Source of the DNA: Quisquiliibacterium transsilvanicum
GTDB taxonomy: Bacteria > Pseudomonadota > Gammaproteobacteria > Burkholderiales > Burkholderiaceae_E
Length of the DNA stretch: 64,000 nucleotides
Direction: 5' to 3'
Assembly (NCBI RefSeq): GCF_014202215.1
Contig: NZ_JACHGB010000004.1
Location: forward strand, 533,255-597,254
Shown: one piece after another, positions 18,313 to 26,028 of the stretch
How the letters are laid out: each line of letters begins with the position of its first letter
How positions within the stretch are numbered: the stretch's first letter is position 1
The notes under the pieces: generated by a model
Told to the model about the DNA's origin: nothing
Database searches by the model: none
Seen by the model: the letters and a program-made list of their open reading frames with translations, nothing else
Made by a program: the position numbers and the translations under genes

Positions 18313-18872
18313 GACGCCAACCACGTGGCCCAATCTTCCCGGCCGTTGCGCGAGGCCTGCCGACTCACCGCGTCCAGGTCGAACGCGACCGCCACGATCG
18401 CGGCACCTACCCGGCCGAGCAGCAGGTCGACCAGCGCATAGCGCGCGTGCGGGCTGCCGTTCTCGTGCCGCTGGAAGCCGCCCGTCATGTCGGTGTAGGC
18501 GGGCAGGCCGACGCTGCCTGCGTTCACCACCGTGCGCCCGTCGGGCAGCGCCAGCACGCGCCGCACGTGGGTATGGCCGCACAACACCAGCCGGGCGTCG
18601 ATGCCGTCGAGCGCTGCGAGGATCGCCTGCGGCGCGCGCAGCTGCGCGTAGCCGGTGGACGGATCCTCGAGCAGGTAGGTGTCGTCGTCGTCCGGCGTGG
18701 CGTGGAACAGCAGCACGCCCGGCGCGGCCTCCAGCGTCAGCGGCCAGAGCGGGCCGGAAATGGCGTCGCCCAGCTGCACCATGAGATCTGCGCCGCGGCC
18801 TGCGATGTCGGCAAGCACCGCCTCGAGCGCCGGAAGGTTTCCGAGGATGTCGCTAATCGCCGCGATCCGCAT
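18300..18872 (-). CDS. Degenerate metallophosphoesterase, likely inactive
   Basis: 190 residues, against about 250 for the family. The start reads MRIAAISDILGNLPALEAVLADI, where the family has SDIHGN. The metal-binding histidine is leucine (codon CTC, one base from CAC). After LGDAISGPLWPL the protein jumps to PGVLLFHATPDDDD, so roughly 60 residues that normally contain the G-N-H-D/E motif are missing in frame. GHTH and the C-terminal NAGSVGLPAY remain. Loss of two metal sites argues for a decayed or repurposed protein. It is divergent from the cinA-like gene and converges with the GYD gene. Confidence 0.75.
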   Translation of the reverse strand: MRIAAISDILGNLPALEAVLADIAGRGADLMVQLGDAISGPLWPLTLEAAPGVLLFHATPDDDDTYLLEDPSTGYAQLRAPQAILAALDGIDARLVLCGHTHVRRVLALPDGRTVVNAGSVGLPAYTDMTGGFQRHENGSPHARYALVDLLLGRVGAAIVAVAFDLDAVSRQASRNGREDWATWLASGRA

Positions 18873-18938
18873 GTCGGTTGGAACGGTCCGGGCCGCGCCG
18901 GCTAAACTCGCGTCGTCACGGTCGAACGGATGCATTCG

Positions 18939-19727
18939 ATGAACTTCGGGCTGATCATCATAGGCGACGAGATCCTCTCGGGAAAGCGCAGGGACGCGCA
19001 CTTTCCCAAGGTCGTCGAGCTGCTGTCGGCGCGCGGGCTGCAACTCGCCTGGGCGCGCTATCTGGGCGACGACCGCGCGAGGATCGCCGCCGCCCTCGCG
19101 GACAGCTTCGCCAGCGACGCCGCCGCCGTGTTCTGCTGCGGCGGGATCGGCGCCACGCCCGACGACCACACCCGCCAGGCGGCGGGGATGGCGCTCGACC
19201 TGCCGCTGGCGCTGCATCCCGAGGCGGCTCGGCTGATCTCGGAGCGGGTCGCGCAGACCGCGCGCGAGAATGGTGCGAGCGCGGACATGGACCTGCCGGA
19301 GAACCGGCTGCGCCTGCGGATGGGCGAGTTCCCGGCCGGCAGCGAGATCCTCCCGAATCCGTACAACCGGATTCCGGGATTTTCGATCCGGAACCACTTC
19401 TTCGTGCCCGGCTTCCCGGTGATGGCCTGGCCGATGATCGAATCGGTTCTGGATGGCCGTTTCGCGCACCTGCACCACCTGGAGCCGCGCGGCGAGCGTT
19501 CGCTGCTGCTGTTCGGCGTGGCGGAGGCGTCGGCGACGCCGCTGATGGAGGCGGTGGAGCAGGAGTTCCCCGGCATCCGGGTGTTCAGCCTGCCGACCGT
19601 CGGCGGCAAGGGCGTGGCGCGGCACATCGAGCTTGGCGTCAAGGGGCCGCTCGCGCTGCTCGAGGGAGCCTGGGCGCGGCTCGAGGCCGGCGCGCGTGCG
19701 CTCGGCGGGGAAGTGCGGCCCATCTGA
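18939..19727 (+). CDS. CinA-like MoCF-binding domain protein
   Basis: 262 residues from ATG 18939 (ATG 18930 also possible). It is a single molybdopterin-binding (MoaB/Mog-like) domain: FGLIIIGDEILSGKRRD at the start, then CCGGIGATPDDHTRQA, equivalent to the GGxGPTxDD of CinA. It lacks the CinA C-terminal amidase domain. Such short forms are common in Burkholderiales and their role is unclear. A weak promoter (ttggaa 18878-18883, taaact 18903-18908) lies in the divergent gap. It is followed by the phasin terminator. Confidence 0.85.
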   Translation: MNFGLIIIGDEILSGKRRDAHFPKVVELLSARGLQLAWARYLGDDRARIAAALADSFASDAAAVFCCGGIGATPDDHTRQAAGMALDLPLALHPEAARLISERVAQTARENGASADMDLPENRLRLRMGEFPAGSEILPNPYNRIPGFSIRNHFFVPGFPVMAWPMIESVLDGRFAHLHHLEPRGERSLLLFGVAEASATPLMEAVEQEFPGIRVFSLPTVGGKGVARHIELGVKGPLALLEGAWARLEAGARALGGEVRPI

Positions 19728-19768
19728 GCGGGGGGCGATCCCGCGCCGCCGCTGCGGCGCCAGACGAC

Positions 19769-19796
19769 AAAAGGCCCGGTTCTTGCGAACCGGGCC
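19769..19796 (-). terminator. Intrinsic terminator of the phasin gene
   Basis: On the minus strand, ggcccggttc and gaaccgggcc form a perfect 10-bp stem (19787-19796 with 19773-19782) with a 4-nt loop, followed at once by tttt. A textbook Rho-independent terminator. Confidence 0.9.
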
Positions 19797-19857
19797 CAAG
19801 CGCACCGCATCGAGGACGAGGAGGCGCCAGGCGGCGCCCGATCAGCCTCGAAGGCGG

Positions 19858-20406
19858 TCAGGCAGCCTTCTTGGGGGCAGCCGGACGAGCCACGGAAACG
19901 GACTTGGTGGCGTTGGCGATGTTCTGCTCGGCCATCTCGACGGCCTGCTTGGCGGCCTTGTTCACCTGGTCGTAGGCGTTGTTCGCAGCGCTGACCGCGG
20001 ACTTCACCAGGGTGACCACGCCTTCCGAGCCGGCCGGGGCGTTGCGCGTCATTTCTTCGACGGCGGCGCCGAACTGCTTGTTGCCCTCGGCGATCTGCTT
20101 CTCGAAGATCTTCGCGATCTCGGTGCCGGTCTCGGCGCCGATCTGGTACACGTCGCGGGCATACGCGCCAAACTTGTCGGCGGCGGGCTGCAGGTTGGTG
20201 CTGGCCAGGTCGCCGAGCGAACGCGCGTCCTTGATGTTCAGCGCCGATTTCATGTGCTCGCTGGACTCCGCCACCGAGGCCTTGAAGGCCTGGATGTTCA
20301 GGTCGGCCAGCTTCTCGAAGCCTTCGACCGATTTCAGCGCCATCGCCTGGAAGGCTTCCAGCGCGGATTTCTGAATTTCAACGAACTGTTCGGGGGTATT
20401 GACCAT
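19858..20406 (-). CDS. phaP: Phasin (PHA granule-associated protein)
   Basis: 182 residues, helical and Ala-rich without cysteines, with the phasin_2 pattern: EQFVEIQKSALEAFQAMALK at the start, GFEKLADLNIQAFKASVAE, then AGSEGVVTLVKSAVSAANNAYDQVNKAAKQAVEM. Phasins coat polyhydroxyalkanoate granules and set their number and size, which implies that the organism stores PHA. It has a near-consensus promoter, two mirrored TGC-rich sites and a strong terminator, so it is a single-gene, highly expressed and probably regulated unit. Confidence 0.93.
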   Translation of the reverse strand: MVNTPEQFVEIQKSALEAFQAMALKSVEGFEKLADLNIQAFKASVAESSEHMKSALNIKDARSLGDLASTNLQPAADKFGAYARDVYQIGAETGTEIAKIFEKQIAEGNKQFGAAVEEMTRNAPAGSEGVVTLVKSAVSAANNAYDQVNKAAKQAVEMAEQNIANATKSVSVARPAAPKKAA

Positions 20407-20481
20407 GACTCGCCTCTGTTTGATTGAATCGTGATTCGGATGGATTCGTGGTGCCGTCGCAGGGCGGGCAACTGAATTTGA

Positions 20482-20495
20482 TGCACCGCACAAAA
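20482..20495 (-). promoter_or_regulatory. TGC-rich operator candidate A at the phasin start site
   Basis: Minus strand ttttgtgcggtgca. It overlaps the predicted transcription start (about 20492) of phaP and matches site B at 13 of 14 positions in opposite orientation. PhaR, the PHA-sensing repressor, is known to bind TGC-rich sites at phasin promoters, so it is the best candidate. Confidence 0.55.
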
Positions 20496-20498
20496 CGC

Positions 20499-20526
20499 AT
20501 TCTAGGTTCGATCGGACCGATGTCAA
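20499..20526 (-). promoter_or_regulatory. Strong sigma-70 promoter of phaP
   Basis: On the minus strand: ttgaca (20526-20521, exact consensus), 16-bp spacer, tagaat (20504-20499, five of six). Predicted start near 20492. The untranslated leader is about 85 nt. Confidence 0.82.
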
Positions 20527-20533
20527 GCTAAAG

Positions 20534-20547
20534 TTTTGTGCAGTGCA
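20534..20547 (+). promoter_or_regulatory. TGC-rich operator candidate B upstream of the phasin -35
   Basis: Plus strand ttttgtgcagtgca, the mirror of site A, centred about 52 bp away from it. It lies just upstream of the -35 box. Two facing sites around a promoter suggest a looped or paired repressor complex. Confidence 0.5.
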
Positions 20548-20682
20548 ATATCCTGCATATCGGGCCGGAAGCCGGCGTGTCGCCGAGGCCGGATGCCTTA
20601 TCTTTCGTCTTCTGCCAGAGCCGATCCGGGCGCGCGCCGCTTCTGCCGTCTTCAACCCTCCAGAACCCATCGAGAGAACCCA

Positions 20683-21384
20683 GTGGACTATCCGCACAGC
20701 CATCGCTTCGTTGACGAGGCCATCCTCACGCGCCGCTCGGTGCGCGCCTTCCTGCCCACCCCGGTCTCCAGGGAGGTCGTCGAGGACATCCTCGAGGTGG
20801 CCCGCCGGGCGCCTTCCGGCACCAATATTCAGCCCTGGAACGAGGTGCACGTCCTGACGGGCGTAGCGAAGGCCGAGCTCAGCCGCCGGATCCTGGAGGT
20901 TTTCAACGACCCCGAGGCCTTGAAGGATCACAGCGAGTCCTATCCCTACTATCCGGCTGAATGGGTGGCGCCCTACGTCGACCGTCGCCGCAAGATCGGC
21001 TGGGACATGTACGGGCTGCTCGGCATCGGCAAGGGAGACCGCGAACGGATGCAGGAGCAGACCGCGCGCAACTTCATGTTCTTCGACGCCCCGGTCGGCT
21101 TCATGTTCACGATCGACAGCGCGATGCGCACCGGCAGCTATCTCGACTACGGGATGTTCCTGCAGAACATCATGATCGCTGCCCGTGCCCGTGGGCTGGA
21201 CACCTGCCCGCAGCAGGCCTTTTCGCGCTTCCACCGGGTCATTGCCGAGGTGCTCGAGCTGCCGCCGACCCAGACCGTGGTCTGTGGGATGGCGCTCGGC
21301 CACGCCGATCCCGACGCGCCGATCAACCGGCTCGTCACGGAGCGCGAGCCGGTGGCCTCGTTTACCCGCTTCCACGGGTTCTGA
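20683..21384 (+). CDS. Nitroreductase-family FMN oxidoreductase
   Basis: 233 residues from GTG 20683, preceded by gagag; the frame is open further upstream but would run through the phasin promoter. Motifs are the FMN-binding TRRSVRAFLPTPVSRE, ARRAPSGTNIQPW, and the C-terminal GMALGHADPDAPINRL. The long middle (YPYYPAEWVAPYVDRRRK, DRERMQEQTARNF) is typical of larger nitroreductases of Burkholderiales. The natural substrate is not predictable; nitroaromatics or quinones are family substrates. It is a single-gene unit. Confidence 0.88.
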   Translation: MDYPHSHRFVDEAILTRRSVRAFLPTPVSREVVEDILEVARRAPSGTNIQPWNEVHVLTGVAKAELSRRILEVFNDPEALKDHSESYPYYPAEWVAPYVDRRRKIGWDMYGLLGIGKGDRERMQEQTARNFMFFDAPVGFMFTIDSAMRTGSYLDYGMFLQNIMIAARARGLDTCPQQAFSRFHRVIAEVLELPPTQTVVCGMALGHADPDAPINRLVTEREPVASFTRFHGF

Positions 21385-21540
21385 TCAGGCAGCACCTGAA
21401 GAAATCGCGCCAAGCCTCTATTTCATCAGGATTTTCTTGCTAAACTGATTTCTCGGGGCGATGGTCGCCCCGGTTGCCGTGCGACTGACCCCCGTGTCTC
21501 CGGGTGCTCGCCGGCCGGATCGCGAGGCGAGGAGAAGGGT

Positions 21541-22812
21541 GTGCGCAAACGGACGTGGATGCTGGCGGTGCTGGCAGCGATCTCCCTGGCAGGAGCCCCC
21601 CCGGCGGCCGAGGCCAAGCAGGCTGCCTCAAGCTCCAAGCAGCGCACCTCCAAGGCTCCGGTAGCGAAGGCCACGATAGCGAAGGCGCCGGCTGCCAGGA
21701 CTGCGGCCGCCAGGAAGGCTGGCCTCGCCAAGCAGCCGACGGCCCGGGCGCAGCGTGCACAATCGGCGCGTGTCGCGACGCAAGCCCAGCGCGGCCAGCC
21801 GGCTCGCGCGACCAAGACCGTTGCAGCGCGGCAACGGGGCGATCGGGTCGCAGGGCCGGCAGTTCGGGTCACCCTGAGGAACCAGGCGCGTGGCAAGGCG
21901 CAACTTGCCTCCGCCCGCGGCAGTTCGGCCAGGGCGAGCGCAGTGCGGGTGACCGCGGCGCCGCGCGACTTCACCCCCGCGCGTGTTTCAATCGGACAGG
22001 CGATCGGCCTGCACGCCACCGACGATCCGCTCGACCTGCGTTCGTCCGTCGCCCTGGTGGTCGACCAGCGCACCGGCGCGCCCCTCTTCTCCAAGAACGC
22101 GCAGGCGGTGCTTCCGATCGCCTCGATCACCAAGCTGATGACCGCGCTGGTGGTCATCGATTCCGGCGCGCCGATGGGCGAGACCCTCGAAATCACTGCC
22201 GCGGACATCGATACCGAGAAGAATTCCGGCTCGCGCCTGCCGCCCGGAACCCGCCTGAGTCGCGGCGAAATGCTGCAGCTGGCGCTGATGTCCTCCGAGA
22301 ACCGCGCGGCGAACGCGCTGGGGCGTAACCATCCCGGCGGGCTGCGGGCGTTCGTCGACGCAATGAACACCAAGGCGCGTGCCCTCGGCATGCCCGACAC
22401 GCATTTCGTCGAGCCCACCGGCCTGTCCAGCAGCAACGTTTCCAATGCGCGCGACCTCTCGCGCATGGTGCGCGAGGCGCTCGAGTATCCGCTGGTGCGT
22501 CAGTTCTCCACGGCCCCCGGGCTCACGGTGGACACCGGCTACCGGATGGTCAGCTACCGCAACACCAACCGGCTGATCTCCAGCCCCACCTGGGACATCG
22601 GCCTGCAGAAGACCGGCTACATCTCCGAGGCCGGCAGCTGCCTGGTGATGCAGGTGAGCCTCGATGGTCAGGCAGTGGTCATGGTACTGCTCGACGCGAC
22701 CGGCCCCAGCTCCCGGTTCGGCGACGCGCAGCGCCTGCGCGAGTGGCTCGAACACGGCGGCGCCAGGGCGGCCCCGATGCGCACCGTGGCGGCGCCTTCC
22801 TTCGGCTCCTGA
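21541..22812 (+). CDS. pbpG: D-alanyl-D-alanine endopeptidase (PBP7-like)
   Basis: 423 residues from GTG 21541, after gaggagaag. A signal peptide (LAVLAAISLAGAPPAAEA) leads into about 130 residues of basic Ala/Lys/Arg/Gln-rich linker, then the S11 peptidase domain. Active-site motifs are SITK (nucleophile S195, K198), SEN (252-254) and KTG (357-359). It cleaves peptidoglycan cross-links in the periplasm. The linker is longer than in E. coli PBP7 and may bind the anionic cell wall. A possible extended -10 (tgctaaact) is at 21438-21446. Confidence 0.9.
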   Translation: MRKRTWMLAVLAAISLAGAPPAAEAKQAASSSKQRTSKAPVAKATIAKAPAARTAAARKAGLAKQPTARAQRAQSARVATQAQRGQPARATKTVAARQRGDRVAGPAVRVTLRNQARGKAQLASARGSSARASAVRVTAAPRDFTPARVSIGQAIGLHATDDPLDLRSSVALVVDQRTGAPLFSKNAQAVLPIASITKLMTALVVIDSGAPMGETLEITAADIDTEKNSGSRLPPGTRLSRGEMLQLALMSSENRAANALGRNHPGGLRAFVDAMNTKARALGMPDTHFVEPTGLSSSNVSNARDLSRMVREALEYPLVRQFSTAPGLTVDTGYRMVSYRNTNRLISSPTWDIGLQKTGYISEAGSCLVMQVSLDGQAVVMVLLDATGPSSRFGDAQRLREWLEHGGARAAPMRTVAAPSFGS

Positions 22813-22824
22813 GCCGCGGGCGGG

Positions 22825-23616
22825 TCAGGAGGCGGAGGCTTCGAAGCCCAGGGCGGCGGAGATCTCCGCGGCGGTACGGCACAGCTGGTCGATCCAGTCG
22901 TCCTGCACGAAATCGGCTGGCGCCGAGATCGAAAGCCCAGCGACCAGGCTTCCTGAGTCGTCGCGGATTCCGGCCGCGATGCAGCGCACCCCGGGCTCGA
23001 GTTCCTCGTTGTCCCGCGCATAGCCTCGCGCCCGCACGAGCGCCAGTTCGCGCTCCAGCCGGGCCGGCTCGGTGATGCTGTTGCGCGTATTGCCCGCCAG
23101 CCCGGTCCGGGTGGCATAGGCGCGCGCGGCCCGCAGGTCGTCCTCGGCCAGGAAGAGCTTGCCGACGGAGGTCAGGTGCAGCGGGGCGCGGCCGCCCACT
23201 GCCCGCACCACCTGCATGCCGGATCGCTCGGAAACCGCGCGCTCGACGTAGACGATCTCGTCGCCCTGGCGGATCGACAGGTTGACCGGCTGGCCGGTCG
23301 CGCGGTGCAGCTCGCGCATCGGTCCCATCGCGGCGTCCCGAACGTTGAGGCGGGCCTTCACCAGGTTGCCGAGCTCGAGGAGCCGCATGCCGAGCTGGTA
23401 GGTGCCGGCTTCCGGCCGGTCAACGAAGCGGGCGGTGACCAGGTCGTTGAGGATGCGGTGCGCAGTCGACGGATGCAGGCCGGTGCGCGCCGACAGCTCC
23501 TTCAGGCTCACCGCGTCGGGCTGCGCGGCGAGCGCGTCGAGCAGCGACACCATGCGCTGGATCACCTGGATCGCGGTCTTGCCTTCTTCGGCTGCGGGGC
23601 GGCTGGGACGGGACAT
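22825..23616 (-). CDS. IclR-family transcriptional regulator
   Basis: 263 residues from ATG 23616. The N-terminal winged helix is seen in AIQVIQRMVSLLDALA and LKELSARTGLHPSTAHRILNDL. The C-terminal effector domain follows, with GRAPLHLTSVGKLFLA and the AGLSISAPADF signature. It is divergent from lutAB across 211 bp and most likely controls it. An upstream extension to 23685 lacks conserved sequence. Confidence 0.9.
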   Translation of the reverse strand: MSRPSRPAAEEGKTAIQVIQRMVSLLDALAAQPDAVSLKELSARTGLHPSTAHRILNDLVTARFVDRPEAGTYQLGMRLLELGNLVKARLNVRDAAMGPMRELHRATGQPVNLSIRQGDEIVYVERAVSERSGMQVVRAVGGRAPLHLTSVGKLFLAEDDLRAARAYATRTGLAGNTRNSITEPARLERELALVRARGYARDNEELEPGVRCIAAGIRDDSGSLVAGLSISAPADFVQDDWIDQLCRTAAEISAALGFEASAS

Positions 23617-23688
23617 GCGCGTAGCCCTTGCGAAGGCGCCGGCCCGCGGGCGCCGGCCTGGCGTGAGCGAAATTCTATACCGCAAGGT

Positions 23689-23704
23689 GGAATGCGCCGA
23701 TTCC
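23689..23704. promoter_or_regulatory. Inverted repeat in the IclR-lutA gap
   Basis: ggaat and attcc flank a 6-bp centre (23689-23704), and attcta/ggtggaat lies beside it. IclR proteins often bind palindromes with GGAA/TTCC arms, so this is a candidate operator for the neighbouring regulator. Confidence 0.35.
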
Positions 23705-23827
23705 AGAGGCCGGTCGCAGTCGCCGCCGAACGGGCCCCGGGCATTTGACCCGCGGGGCGGCAGGCTCTATCGTCGGTCGACGCCCCGCCCGAGCGCGGCG
23801 CGCGAACCGCCACCAACCGGAGCCTGC

Positions 23828-24553
23828 GTGCGAATCGGATTCTTCATCACCTGCCTGGTCGACCTGATGCGGCCCGAGATCGGCCTGTCCGCGGTCAGGC
23901 TCCTGGAGTCGGCCGGCTGTACGGTCGAGGTGCCGATGGCGCAGACCTGCTGCGGCCAGCCCGGCTACAACGCTGGCGACACCGGCGCGGCACGGCGGCT
24001 CGCGCGCCGGTTTCTCGAGGACTTCGAGGGCTTCGACCACGTGGTGGTGCCGTCCGGCTCCTGCGCGGCGATGATCCGCTGCCACTACCCCGAGCTGTTC
24101 CGCGACGAGCCCGATCTTCGCAGCCGCGTGCAGGCGCTGGCCGACCGGACCTGGGAGCTCACCGCATTCCTGCACGACGTGCTGCGCATCGAGCGGCTGC
24201 CCGGCAGCTTCGAGGGCGAGCTCACCTATCACGACAGCTGCAGCGGCCTGCGCGAGCTGGGCGTTCAGGGCCAGCCGCGAGCGCTGCTCGCGCTGCATCC
24301 GGACGTCCGGCTCACCGAGATGCGCGATTCCCGCGCCTGCTGCGGCTTCGGCGGAACCTTTTCGGTCAAGTACGGGGACATTTCCGCGGCAATCGCCGAC
24401 GCCAAGCTCGACGACGTCCAGGCCAGCGGCGCCCGCTGCCTGGTGCTGGGCGATCTCGGCTGCATGCTGCATCTGGAGGGCCGGCTGCGCAGGCGCGGCG
24501 ACACGACCACCCGGGTGCTGCACGTCGCGCAGGTGCTGGCCGGAGACGCCTGA
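23828..24553 (+). CDS. lutA: LutA-type lactate utilisation Fe-S subunit
   Basis: 241 residues from GTG 23828. It carries two CCG cysteine-rich domains (TCCGQPGYN and ACCGFGGTFSVKY), with SGSCAAM and YHDSCSGLRELG, as in LutA/YkgE. In Bacillus subtilis LutABC oxidises L-lactate. The start codon GTG is the only one near the conserved RIGFFITCLVDL. The stop overlaps the lutB start (tgatg). The divergent IclR gene is the likely regulator. Confidence 0.88.
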   Translation: MRIGFFITCLVDLMRPEIGLSAVRLLESAGCTVEVPMAQTCCGQPGYNAGDTGAARRLARRFLEDFEGFDHVVVPSGSCAAMIRCHYPELFRDEPDLRSRVQALADRTWELTAFLHDVLRIERLPGSFEGELTYHDSCSGLRELGVQGQPRALLALHPDVRLTEMRDSRACCGFGGTFSVKYGDISAAIADAKLDDVQASGARCLVLGDLGCMLHLEGRLRRRGDTTTRVLHVAQVLAGDA

Positions 24554-25971
24554 TGCAGGTCACTTCGATGCACTTCAAGGCGCGCGCCGGGCAGAAGCTC
24601 GCCGACCTGCGCCTCCAGGAGAACCTGAAGAAGCTCTCGACCAAGTGGGTGGCCGGGCGCGCCCAGGCCATCCTGGAGCTCGACGACTTCGAGGCGGCGC
24701 GCAACGACGCGGTGGCGCGGCGCAACCGCGCGCTCGCCGAGCTCGACGTCTGGCTCGAGCGCTTCGAGCAGGAGGCGACGCGCCGCGGCGCCGTCGTGCT
24801 GTACGCCGAGACACCGGAGGAGGCATCGCAGCTCGTCGTCGAGATCGCCAGGCGCCACGGCGTGCGCAAGGTCACCAAGTCGAAGTCGATGGTCTCGGAG
24901 GAGATGGCGCTGAACCGGGCGCTGGAGGCCGCGGGCATCCAGCCGGTGGAGACCGATCTGGGCGAGTACATCCTCCAGATCAACGACAACGAGCCGCCGT
25001 CGCACATCGTCGCGCCGGTGGTTCACAAGAGCAAGGACGAAGTCTCGGACCTGTTCGCCCGGGTGCATGGCCGCCCCCGGCTGACCGACATTCCCGCGAT
25101 GACCCGCGAGGCGAGGGAGTTCCTGCGCCCGCACTTCCTGTCCTCCGACATGGGGGTGTCGGGCGGAAACTTCCTGATCGCCGAGACGGGCTCGGTTGCG
25201 CTGTTCACCAACGAAGGCAACGAGGGAATGTGCACCATCGTTCCGCCGGTGCACGTCGCGGTCACCGGCATCGAGAAGGTGTTGCCCACGCTCGACGACC
25301 TCGCCGCCATCGCGCGCCTGCTGCCGCGCTCGGCCACCGGGCAGTCGATCTCGAACTACTTCTCCATCCTCACCGGAACGCGCGCTGCGGGCGAGCCGGA
25401 CGGCCCCGAGCACATGTACTTCGTGCTGGTCGATGGTGGACGCTCCGCGCTGCTCGGCGGCGAATTCCAGGACATGCTGCGCTGCATCCGCTGCGGCGCC
25501 TGCATGAACCACTGCCCGGTCTACCAGAAGATCGGCGGGCATGCCTATGGCTGGGTGTATCCGGGGCCGATGGGCTCGGTGCTCACGCCCTCGTACGTCG
25601 GCCTCGAGAAGGCGCTCGACCTGCCGCAGGCGTCGACGCTGTGCGGGGAGTGCCACGTGGTCTGCCCGATGAAGATTCCGCTGCCGGATCTCCTGCGCAA
25701 GCTGCGCGAGAAGCAGCTGAACCGGGGGCTGCGCCCCTGGGGCGAGCGCGTGGCGATGGCGGCGTGGAGTTTCGCGGCCAGCCGTCCGGGGCTCTATCGG
25801 CCGATGGTGCGGCTGGCCTCGCGCCTGCTGCGGCTGGCCGGCGGCAAGGACGCGCGCATCGGGGCCCTGCCGCTGGTGGGCGGCTGGACCGCGCAGCGGG
25901 ACCTGCCCGTTCCGCGCGGCCCGACCTTCAAGGAGCAGTGGGCGCGCCGTCGCCCGGACGGTCGGGGCTAG
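24553..25971 (+). CDS. lutB: LutB-type lactate utilisation Fe-S protein
   Basis: 472 residues, family length. The N-terminal LUD domain includes VTKSKSMVSEEMALN and ETDLGEYILQ. Two ferredoxin-like cysteine clusters follow: CIRCGACMNHCP and CGECHVVCP, for two 4Fe-4S centres. It is coupled to lutA by overlap. The third partner, lutC, is not next to it: the next genes lie on the other strand. The pair could still serve lactate oxidation with LutC elsewhere, or another 2-hydroxyacid. Confidence 0.9.
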   Translation: MQVTSMHFKARAGQKLADLRLQENLKKLSTKWVAGRAQAILELDDFEAARNDAVARRNRALAELDVWLERFEQEATRRGAVVLYAETPEEASQLVVEIARRHGVRKVTKSKSMVSEEMALNRALEAAGIQPVETDLGEYILQINDNEPPSHIVAPVVHKSKDEVSDLFARVHGRPRLTDIPAMTREAREFLRPHFLSSDMGVSGGNFLIAETGSVALFTNEGNEGMCTIVPPVHVAVTGIEKVLPTLDDLAAIARLLPRSATGQSISNYFSILTGTRAAGEPDGPEHMYFVLVDGGRSALLGGEFQDMLRCIRCGACMNHCPVYQKIGGHAYGWVYPGPMGSVLTPSYVGLEKALDLPQASTLCGECHVVCPMKIPLPDLLRKLREKQLNRGLRPWGERVAMAAWSFAASRPGLYRPMVRLASRLLRLAGGKDARIGALPLVGGWTAQRDLPVPRGPTFKEQWARRRPDGRG

Positions 25972-26028
25972 CGGGGCCGGGGCCGGCGGGCGCGGCTCAG
26001 CGGGCTCGGGCTCCGGACGACCAGGCGC

